Translations under genes and position numbers: made by a program
Shown: positions 45,410-56,299 of the stretch, piece by piece
How positions within the stretch are numbered: position 1 is the first letter of the stretch
Layout of the letters: every line of letters begins with the position of its first letter
DNA from: Mytilus californianus
Taxonomy: Eukaryota; Mollusca; Bivalvia; Mytilida; Mytilidae
Assembly (NCBI RefSeq): GCF_021869535.1
Contig: NW_026262734.1
Span: forward strand, 81,654,339 to 81,718,338
DNA: 64,000 nucleotides
Reading direction: 5' to 3'
The notes under the pieces: generated by a model
What the model was told of the DNA's origin: nothing
Database searches by the model: none
What the model saw: the letters and a program-made list of their open reading frames with translations, nothing else

Positions 45410-47870
45410 CACCATAAATATGGTCTTAATGACAAAATATTAGGACAGGGGAACATAACTAAAACTTCAATCGATGTCATTAATATTGTCGATAAACGAC
45501 TTAGAAATAAAAGGTCTCATGGCAAACGCAAAAACCGTAATCAACGTATTAAACATCGTATAAATTATACACTTGCTGATCTGTTATCTATAATAAAAAA
45601 TAATGGCAGACATCAAGTATTATGCAAACTGGGTCAGATACCAATAAGTAAATTATATGCTATTTTTCTGGAGTGTGATACAATTTCTTTTTTTAGCCCA
45701 ATGTATGAATACACCCGTATTATTACAGCCTTTTGTCATCATAGGCTATTTCCTAGTATCGATAAACCTGAAAATCATAAACGACATTTTCTTAAATTAA
45801 AATATATAAATAGAGGTATTGATTTTATTAACTTATCTAGTATATTCAATGACTCTACCATCCAAAGCCAAATACCTCCATATTTTGATAATATAGAACC
45901 ACCTATTATTTCGTATTCTTATAAAAAAAACCAGCAGAAGTTTGATTTTTAATTATACGTCAGTTACATCAGACGTCAATATAGAAAATAATGTTCCTTC
46001 CACTTGAGATTGTGAAACATCTAGTTTTAGATATGTTCCCTATGGTCATGTCCTTACAGGAGACCTCAACATCGTCGAAGACCGTGAGGTCATAACTTTT
46101 CTTAAGAAAGGACCGAAATATCGTCATCCATCTAAAATAGATTGGAAACAGTGTCGTCAGATCATTAAAGACGCTCTGTCTGTCTACTGTAAAAATTGGT
46201 GTAAACGTGAAAAATCTGATAAAAAATCTCTAGACAGTTATTTGAATAAAATTATGAATACTGTTAATATTCGTATATCTCATTTTGAAAACAATTCTGA
46301 AATTAGTAATAGGGTCCATGATATTCCCATTTCCAGAATAAAAAATAAACTCCAAGTACTCGCAAAGCGGTTTGTTTTCGTACCGGCAGACAAAGCTGCA
46401 AATAATGTAGTGGTGGTGTGACGCATATACTACACGGAAGTTCTCCAAAACGAAATTACAAATTCATCTACATTCAGGTCCGTACGCTCCACAGAGAGTC
46501 AAATTGTAAACAAGCATATCACTGCCACTACCCAGCTTAAGGCCTTTTCCGAACATTTGAAAGTCCCTACTATGTACTGGTTACCTAAATTGCACAAAAA
46601 AACCAATTAAATTCCGTTTCATCTCCGCATCTAGTAAGTGTTCTACTACTAATCTATCAGTGCTTCTAACTACCTCCCTTACTACTATCAAAGAACTTGT
46701 TATTAACTTTTGTAATAAAGCTTATGAAAAAAATGGTATTAATTATTTTTGGAGTGTTAAAAATTCTTTAGAGGTTTTAGATAAAATACATGCTTTTGAT
46801 GGTCCTTTTAATTCTGTTGACAGTTATGATTTTTCTACTCTCTATACTACACTTCCACACAATCTTATCAAGAAAAAGTTTTCATATTTGATTAAATGGT
46901 CTTTTGAAAAATCTCATTACAAATTTATTTGCTCTAACTCGTTTAAAGCCTTTTTCTGTAACGAAAAAGGAAAGTATGCTAGATACACTTACTGGAAATG
47001 TGAAGATATGACTGAAGCTTTAAATTTTCTCCTGGACAACATATATGTACGTTTCGGCGATAGAATGTATCGACAGGTAGTAGGTATTCCTATGGGCGCT
47101 AACTGCGCCCCTTTAATAGCAGATTTATTCCTGTATTGCTATGAATCTCAGTTTATGACCAAACTCAGTAAAGACACGTCATTGTTACATTTGGTTGATA
47201 CATTCAACAATACCTTCCGTTATCTAGATGATATTTTTTCGTTAAATAATCCAGAGTTCAATAAATATACTACCGAAATTTACCCAATAGAACTTACTTT
47301 AACTAAATCTAACATAAACAGCAGTAGTTGTCCTTTTCTGGATTTGGACATTTCAATCTCTAAAGGAAAACTCACTACGAAAATTTACGACAAAAGAGAC
47401 GATTTTTCATTCCCTATTGTTAATTTTCCTTTTTTAAACGGCGATGTTCCTTTGGCTCCATCATACGGTGTATATATATCCCAACTGGTTCGTTATGCCC
47501 GTGTGTGTAGTGATGTCATAGATTTTAACGAACGTAATCAATGGATCACTGGTAAATTATTAAATCAAGGATTTCGTTACCATAAATTACGTAAAACTTT
47601 TGCTAAGTTCTTCATAGATACAAAGATTTGATTAGTAAATTTGGCTGTACTTGTAGAAAACTGATTAAAAACGGTATTTCACATCCTAAATTTTACGGTA
47701 ATATTGTACTTAAAGCGCGGAAATCACTATGTGATCCGTGTAAACTCATCGAACCTTTAAACAGGCTTTTTAGTAAAGGTTATCTTACCAATGTTGTAAT
47801 TAGATCTTTGAATATAGTTTACATTGGCACTAATATCGATTTTGTCATCAGCAAATTAAAACATAACTAA
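45410..47870 (+). pseudogene. Nearly complete Penelope-like reverse transcriptase, inactivated (family A)
   Basis: The product would copy the element's RNA into DNA. The N-terminal part (45410-45952) is basic (RLRNKRSHGKRKNRNQRI) and continues through YEYTRIITAF. The middle part has FVPADKAANNVVVV and TMYWLPKLHKK, the fingers motif (LPK.HK) typical of Penelope-like elements. The 323-codon frame from 46660 holds the palm: motif A DFSTLYTTL (residues 57-65), motif B GIPMGANCAP (142-151) and motif C YLDD (188-191), then YDKRDDFSFPIVNFPFL and a YGVYISQLVRYARVC segment. A further frame (from 47628) has SKFGCTCRKLIKNGISHP and stops after FVISKLKHN. Lesions: a frame break near 45945, TGA stops near 46006 and 46420, a frame break in the A-run near 46600 and another near 47615. 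No GIY-YIG endonuclease is visible after the RT. Assignment to Penelope-like rather than another RT class rests on motifs alone. Confidence 0.75.
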
Positions 47871-49168
47871 ATTTGTATTTTTTTCAAGTGGGATGTATAA
47901 ACACACACCCACGTTCGTTTAGATCTATAAAGAGGTTAAACTCCTAACTATCCTACTGTCTGTCGATACATTTATTTTTGGCATTGCACTAGTCATGTCT
48001 TCTTTGACTGTCCATGACGTTAAAATACTAAATCCCTGGGATGTGTTTTAGTTGATTTTAGTCTCTGATGCATGATTTTTTAGTATTAATTGTTTTGGCT
48101 TTTAACTAGCTGTCAGTAACTGCGAGTACTCTCAAATCGTACTTTCTTGTTTATTTGACCTGTTGATACTAATTGTATAGCTTTTTTGTTATTTAATGTT
48201 ATTCAGGGTTATATCTGGTCTATATACCAGCTTTTATAAGTGTTTGGTATAACTATAAATTTTCACTTCGCACTATGAACATCAAAATTATTTATTTTGT
48301 AATAATATTTCCTTTCTCTATTGGTACTGTACACGTATACCTGACAACAAAATTATTTTCATTTACCTGTGTTTAAAGTTATTGCAAATGGATGATATTT
48401 TTGTTCGAACATATTGTTTTTCTTTAATTGTTTAACATTTCTTACCGATATAACATGTTACTTTTATTATTCTTCCCTTAGTTTATTTATTTTGTAAAAA
48501 TATTTCCTTTCTCTATTGGTACTGTACAGGTATACCTAACAACAAAATTATTTTCATTTACCTGTGTTTAAAGTTATTGCAAATGGATGGTATTTTTGTT
48601 CGAGCATATTGTTTTTCTTTAATTGTTTAACATTTCTTACCGATATAACATGTTACTTTTATTATTCTTCCCTTAGTTTATTTATTTTGTATTTACATTG
48701 TGTCATAGGTCAAATTTATTTGTTCAGTGTATGTTCAATGGTGTTTATATGTCCTTTGATTGAGTTAAGCTATTTCAGTTGATATTTTATAGTGTGTCTT
48801 TCTATGTTGTGATGTTACACTATTGTTTCAGGAAAAAGGGTGAAGGTTTGGTACCATTAAAACGTTTAAACCCGCTGCATTTGTTTGCACCTGTCCTAAG
48901 TCAGGAATCTGATGTTTAGTAGTTGTCGTTTGTTGATGTGGTTCATAAGTGTTTCTCGTTTCTCGTTTTTTATATAGATTAGACCGTTGGTTTTCCCGTT
49001 TGAATGGTTTTACACTAGTTATTTTTTGGGGCCCTTTATAGCTTACTGTTCGGTGTGAGCCAAGGCTCCGTGTTGAAGACCGTACTGTGACCTATAATGG
49101 TTTACTTTTATACATTTTGACTTGGATGGAGAGTTGTCTCATTGGCACTCATACCACATCTTCTAATA
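47871..49168 (+). mobile_element. 3' UTR and tail of the Penelope-like family A element
   Basis: It follows the RT stop codon directly. From 48005 it is nearly identical to 41995-42960, ending at CATACCACATCTTCTAATAT. Positions 48289-48482 and 48483-48676 are a 194-bp tandem duplication (each with TTTCCTTTCTCTATTGGTAC, TTATTGCAAATGGAT and TTTAACATTTCTTACCGATA) not present in the solo copy. Confidence 0.8.
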
Positions 49169-49169
49169 T

Positions 49170-50220
49170 ATATATATAGAGCACTTTTTAAAGAAAATTG
49201 TACGCATATTATATGTAATAAGCTTTAAAATCCCAATGATAACTTATTTACATGGTAGGATATGATTTATTCCAAGTGTGCACTTATATGTTTACTTGAT
49301 AAGAACGCGCCATATTATAAGCATTCATTACAAGTTTACTTACGATTGAATTTCAATATCTTTACAAACAAACTTTCCATAGGAATCCTCAATTTTGACA
49401 CATTGGTAGTCTGTAAAGTATTCAAAGTATTAATATATCTGGAGGATAATGGACCACGTGATTACGTTTAAAGACTTGGATGGGATATGCACGATCGATA
49501 ATCGTAATCATCAGAAAAATATTTAATCTTAAATATCTTTTTAGTATTTAAGCATTCTTTAGATATCATCAAAATCTAAAAATCTGAATGTTTTTGATAG
49601 AAAATATAATTCAATATACTGTTTTTCGTCCATAAAGAAGACAGAACGCCACAAAAAATGATGCATATAAGCCCCATGAGCAGTACAAATTTTCAAATTT
49701 TACGATTTTTCTTTTGGAATTTTTGCGCGGTGTGCAAGTATCCCTGAGAAGTTTGTTTTAAAGAGATAATGTTTTTTACATGTCAAACTTTATGAAATAC
49801 AATTAATTTACGTGTGATATTAAAACGCCTTATATGGAAGAGCCGTAGTAATTCAGAAACAAAAGATCTGAACGGTATATTATCTATGTTAACTGTAATG
49901 TAATCGAGGAGACTAACTGAAGTTTTACATTAATAAAGCTTAGTTGGAAGAGTGACCAAGGGCCCATTACAAATGACAATCGGGATTATCACACTATCAC
50001 ATAAAGTATCGTAGGTTCCCATCCTAAGGAGAGGAGGACATTGCATTTTTGTTCTTTTTTATATTAGCTTGTTAAAGTCAGGTAAGTCGATAGAGGATGT
50101 CTGACACAAAGTTGTCAAATATTTAGACGTATAAATTATAATAAAGACATTATGACCGCATAGTTAGAATAATCATCCTTAATAACTGACCCAACATAAT
50201 ACATATACTGCACATGCATT
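49170..50220. other. Spacer, nothing recognised
   Basis: Lies downstream of the cysteine-rich exon on the minus strand; I find no further exon in it. Confidence 0.4.
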
Positions 50221-50225
50221 CTTAC

Positions 50226-50534
50226 CAGGTGTCAAAATCTGTCCTACGCTGCACAGTTTGATGAAACATGAACAGTCTTCGTTTGTTGGATCACAAGAAC
50301 ACATGTCAACTCTTTTTTTCGACACAAAACTAAAATTATTTGTATAATCGCATCTGCATTTTCTGTCGTATACACTCGTTCCATTGCTATAAATCAGTTG
50401 TCCTTCTTCAATACACATTGTTTTCTTGTAAATACAATTATTGCCTTGAGATGTAAAAAAAGAAAAGGGTTGGAATCTTTCCATTAAGCATGATTCGGTG
50501 TCAAAATTTCCGCTGTTTACCACTGTTTTGTCTC
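50226..50534 (-). CDS. Cysteine-rich extracellular exon of a receptor-like protein
   Basis: A 309-nt exon bounded by TTTTATTTATTCAG|GAGACAAAAC and CACCTG|GTAAGA. Both borders are phase 1, so the exon is symmetric. It encodes about 103 residues, beginning GDKTVVNSGNFDTESC and rich in cysteines, with CRCDYTNNFSF, a CSCDP motif and NEDCSCFIKLC, then LTPG. The even cysteine spacing suggests a disulphide-bonded extracellular module. I have seen similar 'CRCDY...CSC.P..EDCSC' sequences in bivalve receptor-like proteins, loosely TNF-receptor-like, but I cannot name the family. Phase and content fit the exon at 52152-52335 upstream and a phase-1 transmembrane exon downstream (such as 905-1342). No intact membrane exon is found in the 48 kb between. 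Stops beyond the donor show the splice is needed. Confidence 0.6.
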
Positions 50535-50539
50535 CTGAA

Positions 50540-51115
50540 TAAATAAAAAAAGTTGTTTTATACAACATGTACAATGTTAAAAAACATTTATCAAATTATT
50601 TTCAAAACATTTCGAACTTATTAACATTACATTTTTCAGAAAATACTTGACTGTATGAAAACCAAACATAGTTCGCCTACAATGATCGCAAAAATAACAT
50701 TTGCATACACTTCTAAACTTCTCAGTATTAACATACGTTTTTGAATTTTATTGTCAATCAATAATATGCAAAATATACAAAATGCCTGACAAAAAATTTA
50801 ATATATCACAAATAACACATGTTCGAAGTTTTTATTGATGCATCTCAAGTACAGGGAAATGCCCTAAACCGTATTATTTTTTATAAAAACTATTTTAGTT
50901 TTTTGTTGTTGAAGAACTACTTTGCAGATCCATAGAAAGCACGCATAGTGTAGTACATTCCAATAATGTGTATCGTACATGAATACTGAGTGAGATGAAC
51001 AAAGATAAAATGTTGTATATTACATTTTGGCTGGTTGTTTTTGTTTGAAATAAGAACATTGTACATTATGCATGCTTGTATTGTGTAACAAGAATTTAAG
51101 CCGCTCGTTGCTAAA
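50540..51115. other. Intron sequence, nothing recognised
   Basis: Left part of the ~1.6-kb intron between the two cysteine-rich exons. Confidence 0.45.
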
Positions 51116-51120
51116 AGCTT

Positions 51121-51305
51121 TTAAAAAAAAAAGCGAGAGATACCAAAGAGACATTCAAACTCATAAGTCGAATACAAAACTGACAACGCCATGGCAAAAA
51201 AACGAAAAGACCAAAAGGCAGACATTAGTATACAAAACTTAACATTAGAAACTAAAGATTGAACAACACGAACCCCACCGAAAACTGGGAGTGCTCCGGA
51301 AAGGT
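51121..51305 (-). repeat. Interspersed repeat, family D, inside an intron
   Basis: Reverse complement of the 44690 and 515 copies: AGATACCAAAGAGACATTCA, ACTCATAAGTCGAATACAAA, ACTGACAACGCCATGGC, AAAACGAAAAGACCAAAAGG and CCCACCGAAAACTGGG. The same-strand frame 51121-51507 arises from it and is not a gene. Confidence 0.65.
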
Positions 51306-51505
51306 AAGCCCAATTGTGGAAAGATGAATATAGAAAATATTGTGCAGAAACATAATATTGCAGGTTTTTGAAAAAAAATATCAATGAGATAAAGTGAATG
51401 AAGTACATATGGTACTGCATATTATAGAAATTTGGCCAATGTAGAAAACAATATAAAACACATGACAGAAAGTACAATAAAATGATACCACAAGTAAACA
51501 TTTTC

Positions 51506-51552
51506 AACCGAGGCGAGGCTTAACAATCTGCCGAATAACCCTCGCCTCGGTT
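51506..51552. repeat. GC-rich perfect hairpin
   Basis: AACCGAGGCGAGG (51506-51518) and CCTCGCCTCGGTT (51540-51552) are exact inverse complements separated by 21 bases. They stand out from the AT-rich intron around them. The function is unknown. Confidence 0.85.
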
Positions 51553-52151
51553 ATGTTATTCAATTTATTTAACGCTTCTCTCATTAAATTATCGATTCAA
51601 AATGAAAATCAGCGTTCTTTATTCATTCTTTCATTCCTAGTTTTAAAATTTTGAGGTAAGAAAAGCTTTATATTCTATAATTGGATACAATAAGGCGACT
51701 GCAGTTTACCAATGTTCAAATGTCAAGTGGCGAATATTTCATGCATGTTTAAGACGAGAATAAATTGACAATAAATACAAAAAGTTGGTACTGTAATAGG
51801 GATTGCCCGGAATAAAAATCGGGAAATAAGAACCGCCACTGAAAAAATGAGAGTATATTGGACATGGACAGCATTTTTTACTTGCGACAGGCCATCTACC
51901 GACATCACAAATAGTTGTTGCAAGGTTTATAAACGTTCAGATATTGTGGCACTCTCTTTTCATGAGGGATATAACGTTTCCATTCTAACTGGCACAATTT
52001 GTACCTTTAGTTATATCTATTATCTGTCCATAAAATGTATTGCCCAAACGTACATAGATGTTGTTTAGTTTGGTTCAAACCTTAATTGACCAAAATGTTA
52101 TGAATTTTGTATTGTTTTTTTTTAATTGTAAACAGGGGAATCATTACTAAC

Positions 52152-52335
52152 CAGGTGGTTCAGTTTTTGGTCCATTGCAGCTTTCTTTATCAACGTTGTT
52201 TACATAATCCAACAAGCAGGTATATTGCTCTACAGATGAACAAAATGACTTTGCCCTCAAGTTCCAATGTTTTCCTGAAGGACATTTAACTTTGATCTCT
52301 GACTTGACCAACAACTGTAATAAAACAATAATCAT
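52152..52335 (-). CDS. First exon of a cysteine-rich receptor-like protein (signal peptide region)
   Basis: From the ATG at 52335 the minus strand encodes MIIVLLQLLVKSEIKVKC, a short hydrophobic leader, then CPSGKHWNLRAKSFCSS, YTCLLDY and ESCNGPKTEPP. The exon stops at CCACCTG|GTTAGT (donor from 52151) after one extra base, i.e. phase 1, which joins in frame to the phase-1 exon starting at 50534 and gives a glycine at the junction. Translation would otherwise hit TAG at once. The spacing CPSGKHW...FC...YTCL...C matches the N-terminal module I associate with bivalve cysteine-rich receptors. An alternative start is possible: GTTTTATTACAG at 52315 looks like a splice acceptor, so the leader could come from an exon further right and this exon would then begin at LLVKSE. 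Confidence 0.55.
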
Positions 52336-52629
52336 TAAGCTATAGATAAGGAACAATGTTTGTTTTGTTTACAGCTAATCGGGAAACAGCGAGACTTAAG
52401 AAGAGCAATCAAATGTAAAAAGGCACATAAGCGTATGAATAAAAACAAATATGGATATCAACAAACATACAGAATGATTCCACAATCCAACCACATAAAA
52501 TAACCAAATGATATCTAGTAGTCAAAAGGCGTGAGTTCAATAAGGGACAAGTGTGTTTTCAGTATCTCAGGCTCATATGGTCTTGCCTGAGACTATGGTA
52601 TGTACGTAAAACATATATAAACAAAAATA

Positions 52630-52840
52630 ACAAACTCAAACGCAAATTACAAAAGGGGGCAGGCCAATAGACATGACAATTCAATGCTTGACTATATTTA
52701 GCCAACTCAGCGACTAGAAAACAACTGTCATATTCCTAATTTATTGCACACATATTTTCTAAGAAAAGGGTGGGTTAAACCTGGTTTTATAGCTAGTTTT
52801 TACTTCCTACTTGTATGACAGTTGTATATAGTCCCGTATA
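52630..52840 (-). repeat. Interspersed retroelement tail fragment
   Basis: AAACTCAAACGCAAATTACA, GACTAGAAAACAACTGTCAT, TTTTCTAAGAAAAGGGTGGG, TTAAACCTGGTTTTATAGCT and TTGTATGACAGTTGTATATA form a typical mussel repeat order, with partial matches at 20870 and 41880. Confidence 0.5.
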
Positions 52841-52917
52841 AATTTGCAACCTTTCGGCATGACTTTCGAAATGTGTCTAAATATCGAAAAAAATATATTT
52901 TATTTAACTTTCATATT

Positions 52918-53205
52918 TCTCAATATATATTCAATCGGAGTCAGACAAAAAATGGTAAAATGTAAAAATTGTATCTAAAAATTGCAAAAAAATCAAAATC
53001 AAAATTGGTATTTCTGATATTTCTAAGATTCCTATCCTATGTGTACAGATATATATATATATATATATTCGATTACAGTCAGTCAAACTGATTGGGAAAT
53101 GTAAAACTTGTATTTAAAAATTGCAAGAAAAACAAAATGAAATCATTACGCTTCAAATCGCTATTTCTGATATTTCTGGGAATCCTGTCCTACGTCATGT
53201 TATAT
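52918..53205. repeat. Diverged tandem duplication with a (TA)n tract
   Basis: Two units of about 145 bp (52918-53060 and 53061-53205) share TATATATTC, an AGTCAG block, TGTATNTAAAAATTGCAA and TTTCTGATATTTCT followed by ATCCTGTCCTA-like sequence. A TA run lies at 53048-53070. Confidence 0.55.
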
Positions 53206-53209
53206 TTAT

Positions 53210-55380
53210 TTGTAGTGCATTTTTCCTGCAAATAGTATGTGCATTGTAACGGAAATTTTGTTATTGAATATACAAATTTACTGGAGTGACTTAATTTTTG
53301 TTGTATAAATCATTCAAATATGTGCCATGTTTTCATAACAGTGAAATACCAAATTTTATATGCGCGATTCACGTTATTTATGGCCCTTTTCTCACAATGT
53401 ATGCACCAATCGATGAATGTTATCTAATAAAAAAGAATTAATTGACTCCTTTATAAAATTTTTAGATATAAAAGGGGAATTTCAGGGACAATAACGGTAC
53501 CTTTTTTCAAAGTAATTGGTTGCGACTTTCCCCATTGTGAACGTTGCATTTCCTTCTAGCAGCGTTTCAGTGGCGCCTATATATAGAATATATATATCTC
53601 CAATATGATACACTATTCAAGAGCTTGTGTCATTTATCATGATTTCCTGAATAGATAGTTTGTTACACGAGAAATATTATACCGAGGGATCCCAATGGTA
53701 GAATTAAAGTAAACCCCGATATCATCGTCAAATATGAAAGCCGGGATATTCATGTCGTTCTTGTTTCCCCCGCTCTGACTTCAACAAAAAGACTACCGTC
53801 ACCACAAATAACCATGAATAAAAACATTAATATATAACTTGAGACAATCACTAACTGTGTCAGGTTACTCTCGTGGGACATGGACAAATTAATGTTTATC
53901 AATATCCATGATAATGATTATGATAATGATAATATAAAAAAGGAATTTTGCTATAATATTTGTGAATGAAGAAAGATATAATGGTTATTTTTCTCTCTTT
54001 TGTAAATATATTTTACATCGATTGTGAAATTTCGGCTTTCCAAAACTAGGGTTTGTCCCTATATGCTTACCAGGTAAATGAAAACTACGAATTACTCACA
54101 AGAAACATTGTTGACGCCAGCATTATGATTTGTTTACACATCTTCAGTTCTGTACAAGGATTTATTTCATCTGAAAAAGGACAAAATCTCCAAGTCATTG
54201 CACATAACGTTTATATTTGTATTTAACAAAATAATGATCTCGTATTAATTTTATGTTTGCACATAGTCATATTTAGGAAAACGGTACAGTATAACAAAAT
54301 GAAACCGGTATTTCAAGAGTAAAAGTTTGTAAATTCTGATTTAAACTGAGAGGCGACATGAGACAGCTTTAACTCTTCTTAACAATCTTTTTGAAAAATT
54401 ACCGATGGAAATAGAGGGAGCGCAACCTATCGATGATATTTGCTTTCCACATGACACGAGCTCTGAAAAAAAATAATATGATGCATACTTATTCTTTCAT
54501 GAGCTAAGAATGCAAAATACTATATATATTCACTATGAAATTACAAATGATATACTGTCCGTTTTTGACTTATATTCAACCATTTGTTTCCAAGTACTTC
54601 GTTTTTATTTTGGAAACGTGATAAAAGCAGTCAAGGGTTCAAGATAACGTGAATGAATTGAAATGAATTCGCATAGTTTCATTTCACGTCGTTGTTTTGA
54701 ATAATTGGCGTCTGTTTGGAATGTGTTGAATTTGTTGAAATGCGAAAGCTTCTGCTTTTTCTCTCTTACCATTATTAAACAATATATTAGAAACAATGAC
54801 AGACACGGATTACAACTAAAGGAAGAAACGGTTGGGTTCTGTATTTGTATATCTGCTCAATAATTATCGTTAAGGTAGGTTTTGGTGCTTCTATAATACA
54901 GTCACAAAACTGATGCAAACGAATATGCATAAAATCGAAAGAATTTTTTTCTATCAACATTAATTTTTTGTCTTCGAATAATTATGTTGATTCCTTTTTG
55001 TGTATCTTTTCCCTCTCTTTTGTAGCTATTAAGCATCATTTAATGTACTTTTAGACATTTTGTCAACTTAAAATTTTGTCTGATCGGTTGTCAGGTGGAA
55101 TTTTTGAAAGTTAAAAAAAAACACGAGAAAAATCTAATGAACTATTTCGTGGAAGGGCAGACTAAACCGTTTCAAAGTTTTAACACCAATTACCCTACAT
55201 AACACGCACATAAAATGATAAGTTATGCATCAAACTGATCTACACGTAAACTCTGCAGTCAAGGGCTTTCAGTAAACATTTGATAGAGTGCTTATGAACG
55301 AAGTATTCGACTTTTCTTTCTTTTAGTACATTTAATAAATAAGATAATTCGTGTGCCTAAATTTTGATTGAATAATAAGA
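53210..55380. other. AT-rich region, nothing recognised
   Basis: Upstream of the 52.3-kb exon on the minus strand, so it could hold a promoter or 5' exon. No defensible exon found; a short frame at 54605-54796 has a donor-like GTAAGA but no leader. Confidence 0.4.
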
Positions 55381-55384
55381 GAAC

Positions 55385-55885
55385 GAAAATAAAGTTATTT
55401 TGTATTTACATTGGATCATAGGTCAAATTTATTTGTTCAGTGTTTGTTCACTGGTGTTTATATGTCCTTTGATTGAGTTAAGCCATTTCAGTTGATATTT
55501 TATAGTGTGTCTTTCTATGTTGTGATGTTACATTATTGTTTCAGATAAGGGTGAAGGTTTGGTACCATTCAAACGTTTAAACCCGCTGCATTTGTTTGCA
55601 CCTGTCCTAAGTCAGGAATCTGATGTTCAGTAGTTGTCGTTTGTTGATGTGGTTCATAAGTGTTTCTCGTTCCTCGTTTTTTATATAGATTAGACCGTTG
55701 GTTTTCCCGTTTGAAAGGTTTTACACTAGTAATTTTTTGGGCCCTTTATAGCTTACTGTTCGGTGTGAGCCAAGGCTCCGTGTTGAAGACCGTACTGTGA
55801 CCTATAATGATTTACCTTTATAAATTTTGACTTGGATGGAGAGTTGTCTCATTGGCACTCATACCACACCTTCTTATATCTAATT
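55385..55885 (+). mobile_element. Truncated 3' tail of Penelope-like family A
   Basis: Matches the last ~490 bases of the family A tail: TTTATTTGTTCAGTGT, GGTTTGGTACCATTCAAACG, CACCTGTCCTAAGTCAGGAA, GGTGTGAGCCAAGGCTCCGT and GAGAGTTGTCTCATTGGCAC. 5'-truncated within the UTR. Confidence 0.8.
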
Positions 55886-55889
55886 AAGA

Positions 55890-56295
55890 AATACATATCG
55901 AATTTTAACATTTGTAGTAAGACCAAAATTAACCAACCCCAAGAGAGATATTTATTTACAAGAAAGTGAAATGGAAAGAGATCAAAGCCGATGTTGTTAA
56001 ATTAGGCTCGGATATCATCAATAGTAACACATCTGTTAAGACAAATGAACCAACCTATAAAAAAGTATAGATACAATACTAAATATCAATGTACCAAAGA
56101 AATAAATAAATACGAGATATAGTTTACCGTGGTTATCAAACACTGTGAAAAAGAAAATTATGAGGAAACACAAACTGTTTTAGAAAGTTAAAAAGACAGG
56201 AAATCCTAAAGATTATGTAAATTTCACACCATAAAGGCGAGCCATCTAAAAAGCTGTACGACAACCTCATTGTCAACATGTCAACAAGGTACTTG
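55890..56295. other. Spacer, possibly decayed 5' part of the LINE
   Basis: No clear similarity recognised before 56300. Confidence 0.35.
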
Positions 56296-56299
56296 ATAC

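Noticed and set aside
51121-51507. 128-codon minus-strand open frame with hydrophobic segments
   Set aside because: The N-terminal part is AT-rich intron and the C-terminal part is the complement of interspersed repeat family D.
54605-54796. Upstream signal-peptide exon for the 52.3-kb gene (frame with a GTAAGA donor)
   Set aside because: The frame has no ATG before the donor apart from the one at the junction itself, and no convincing leader.
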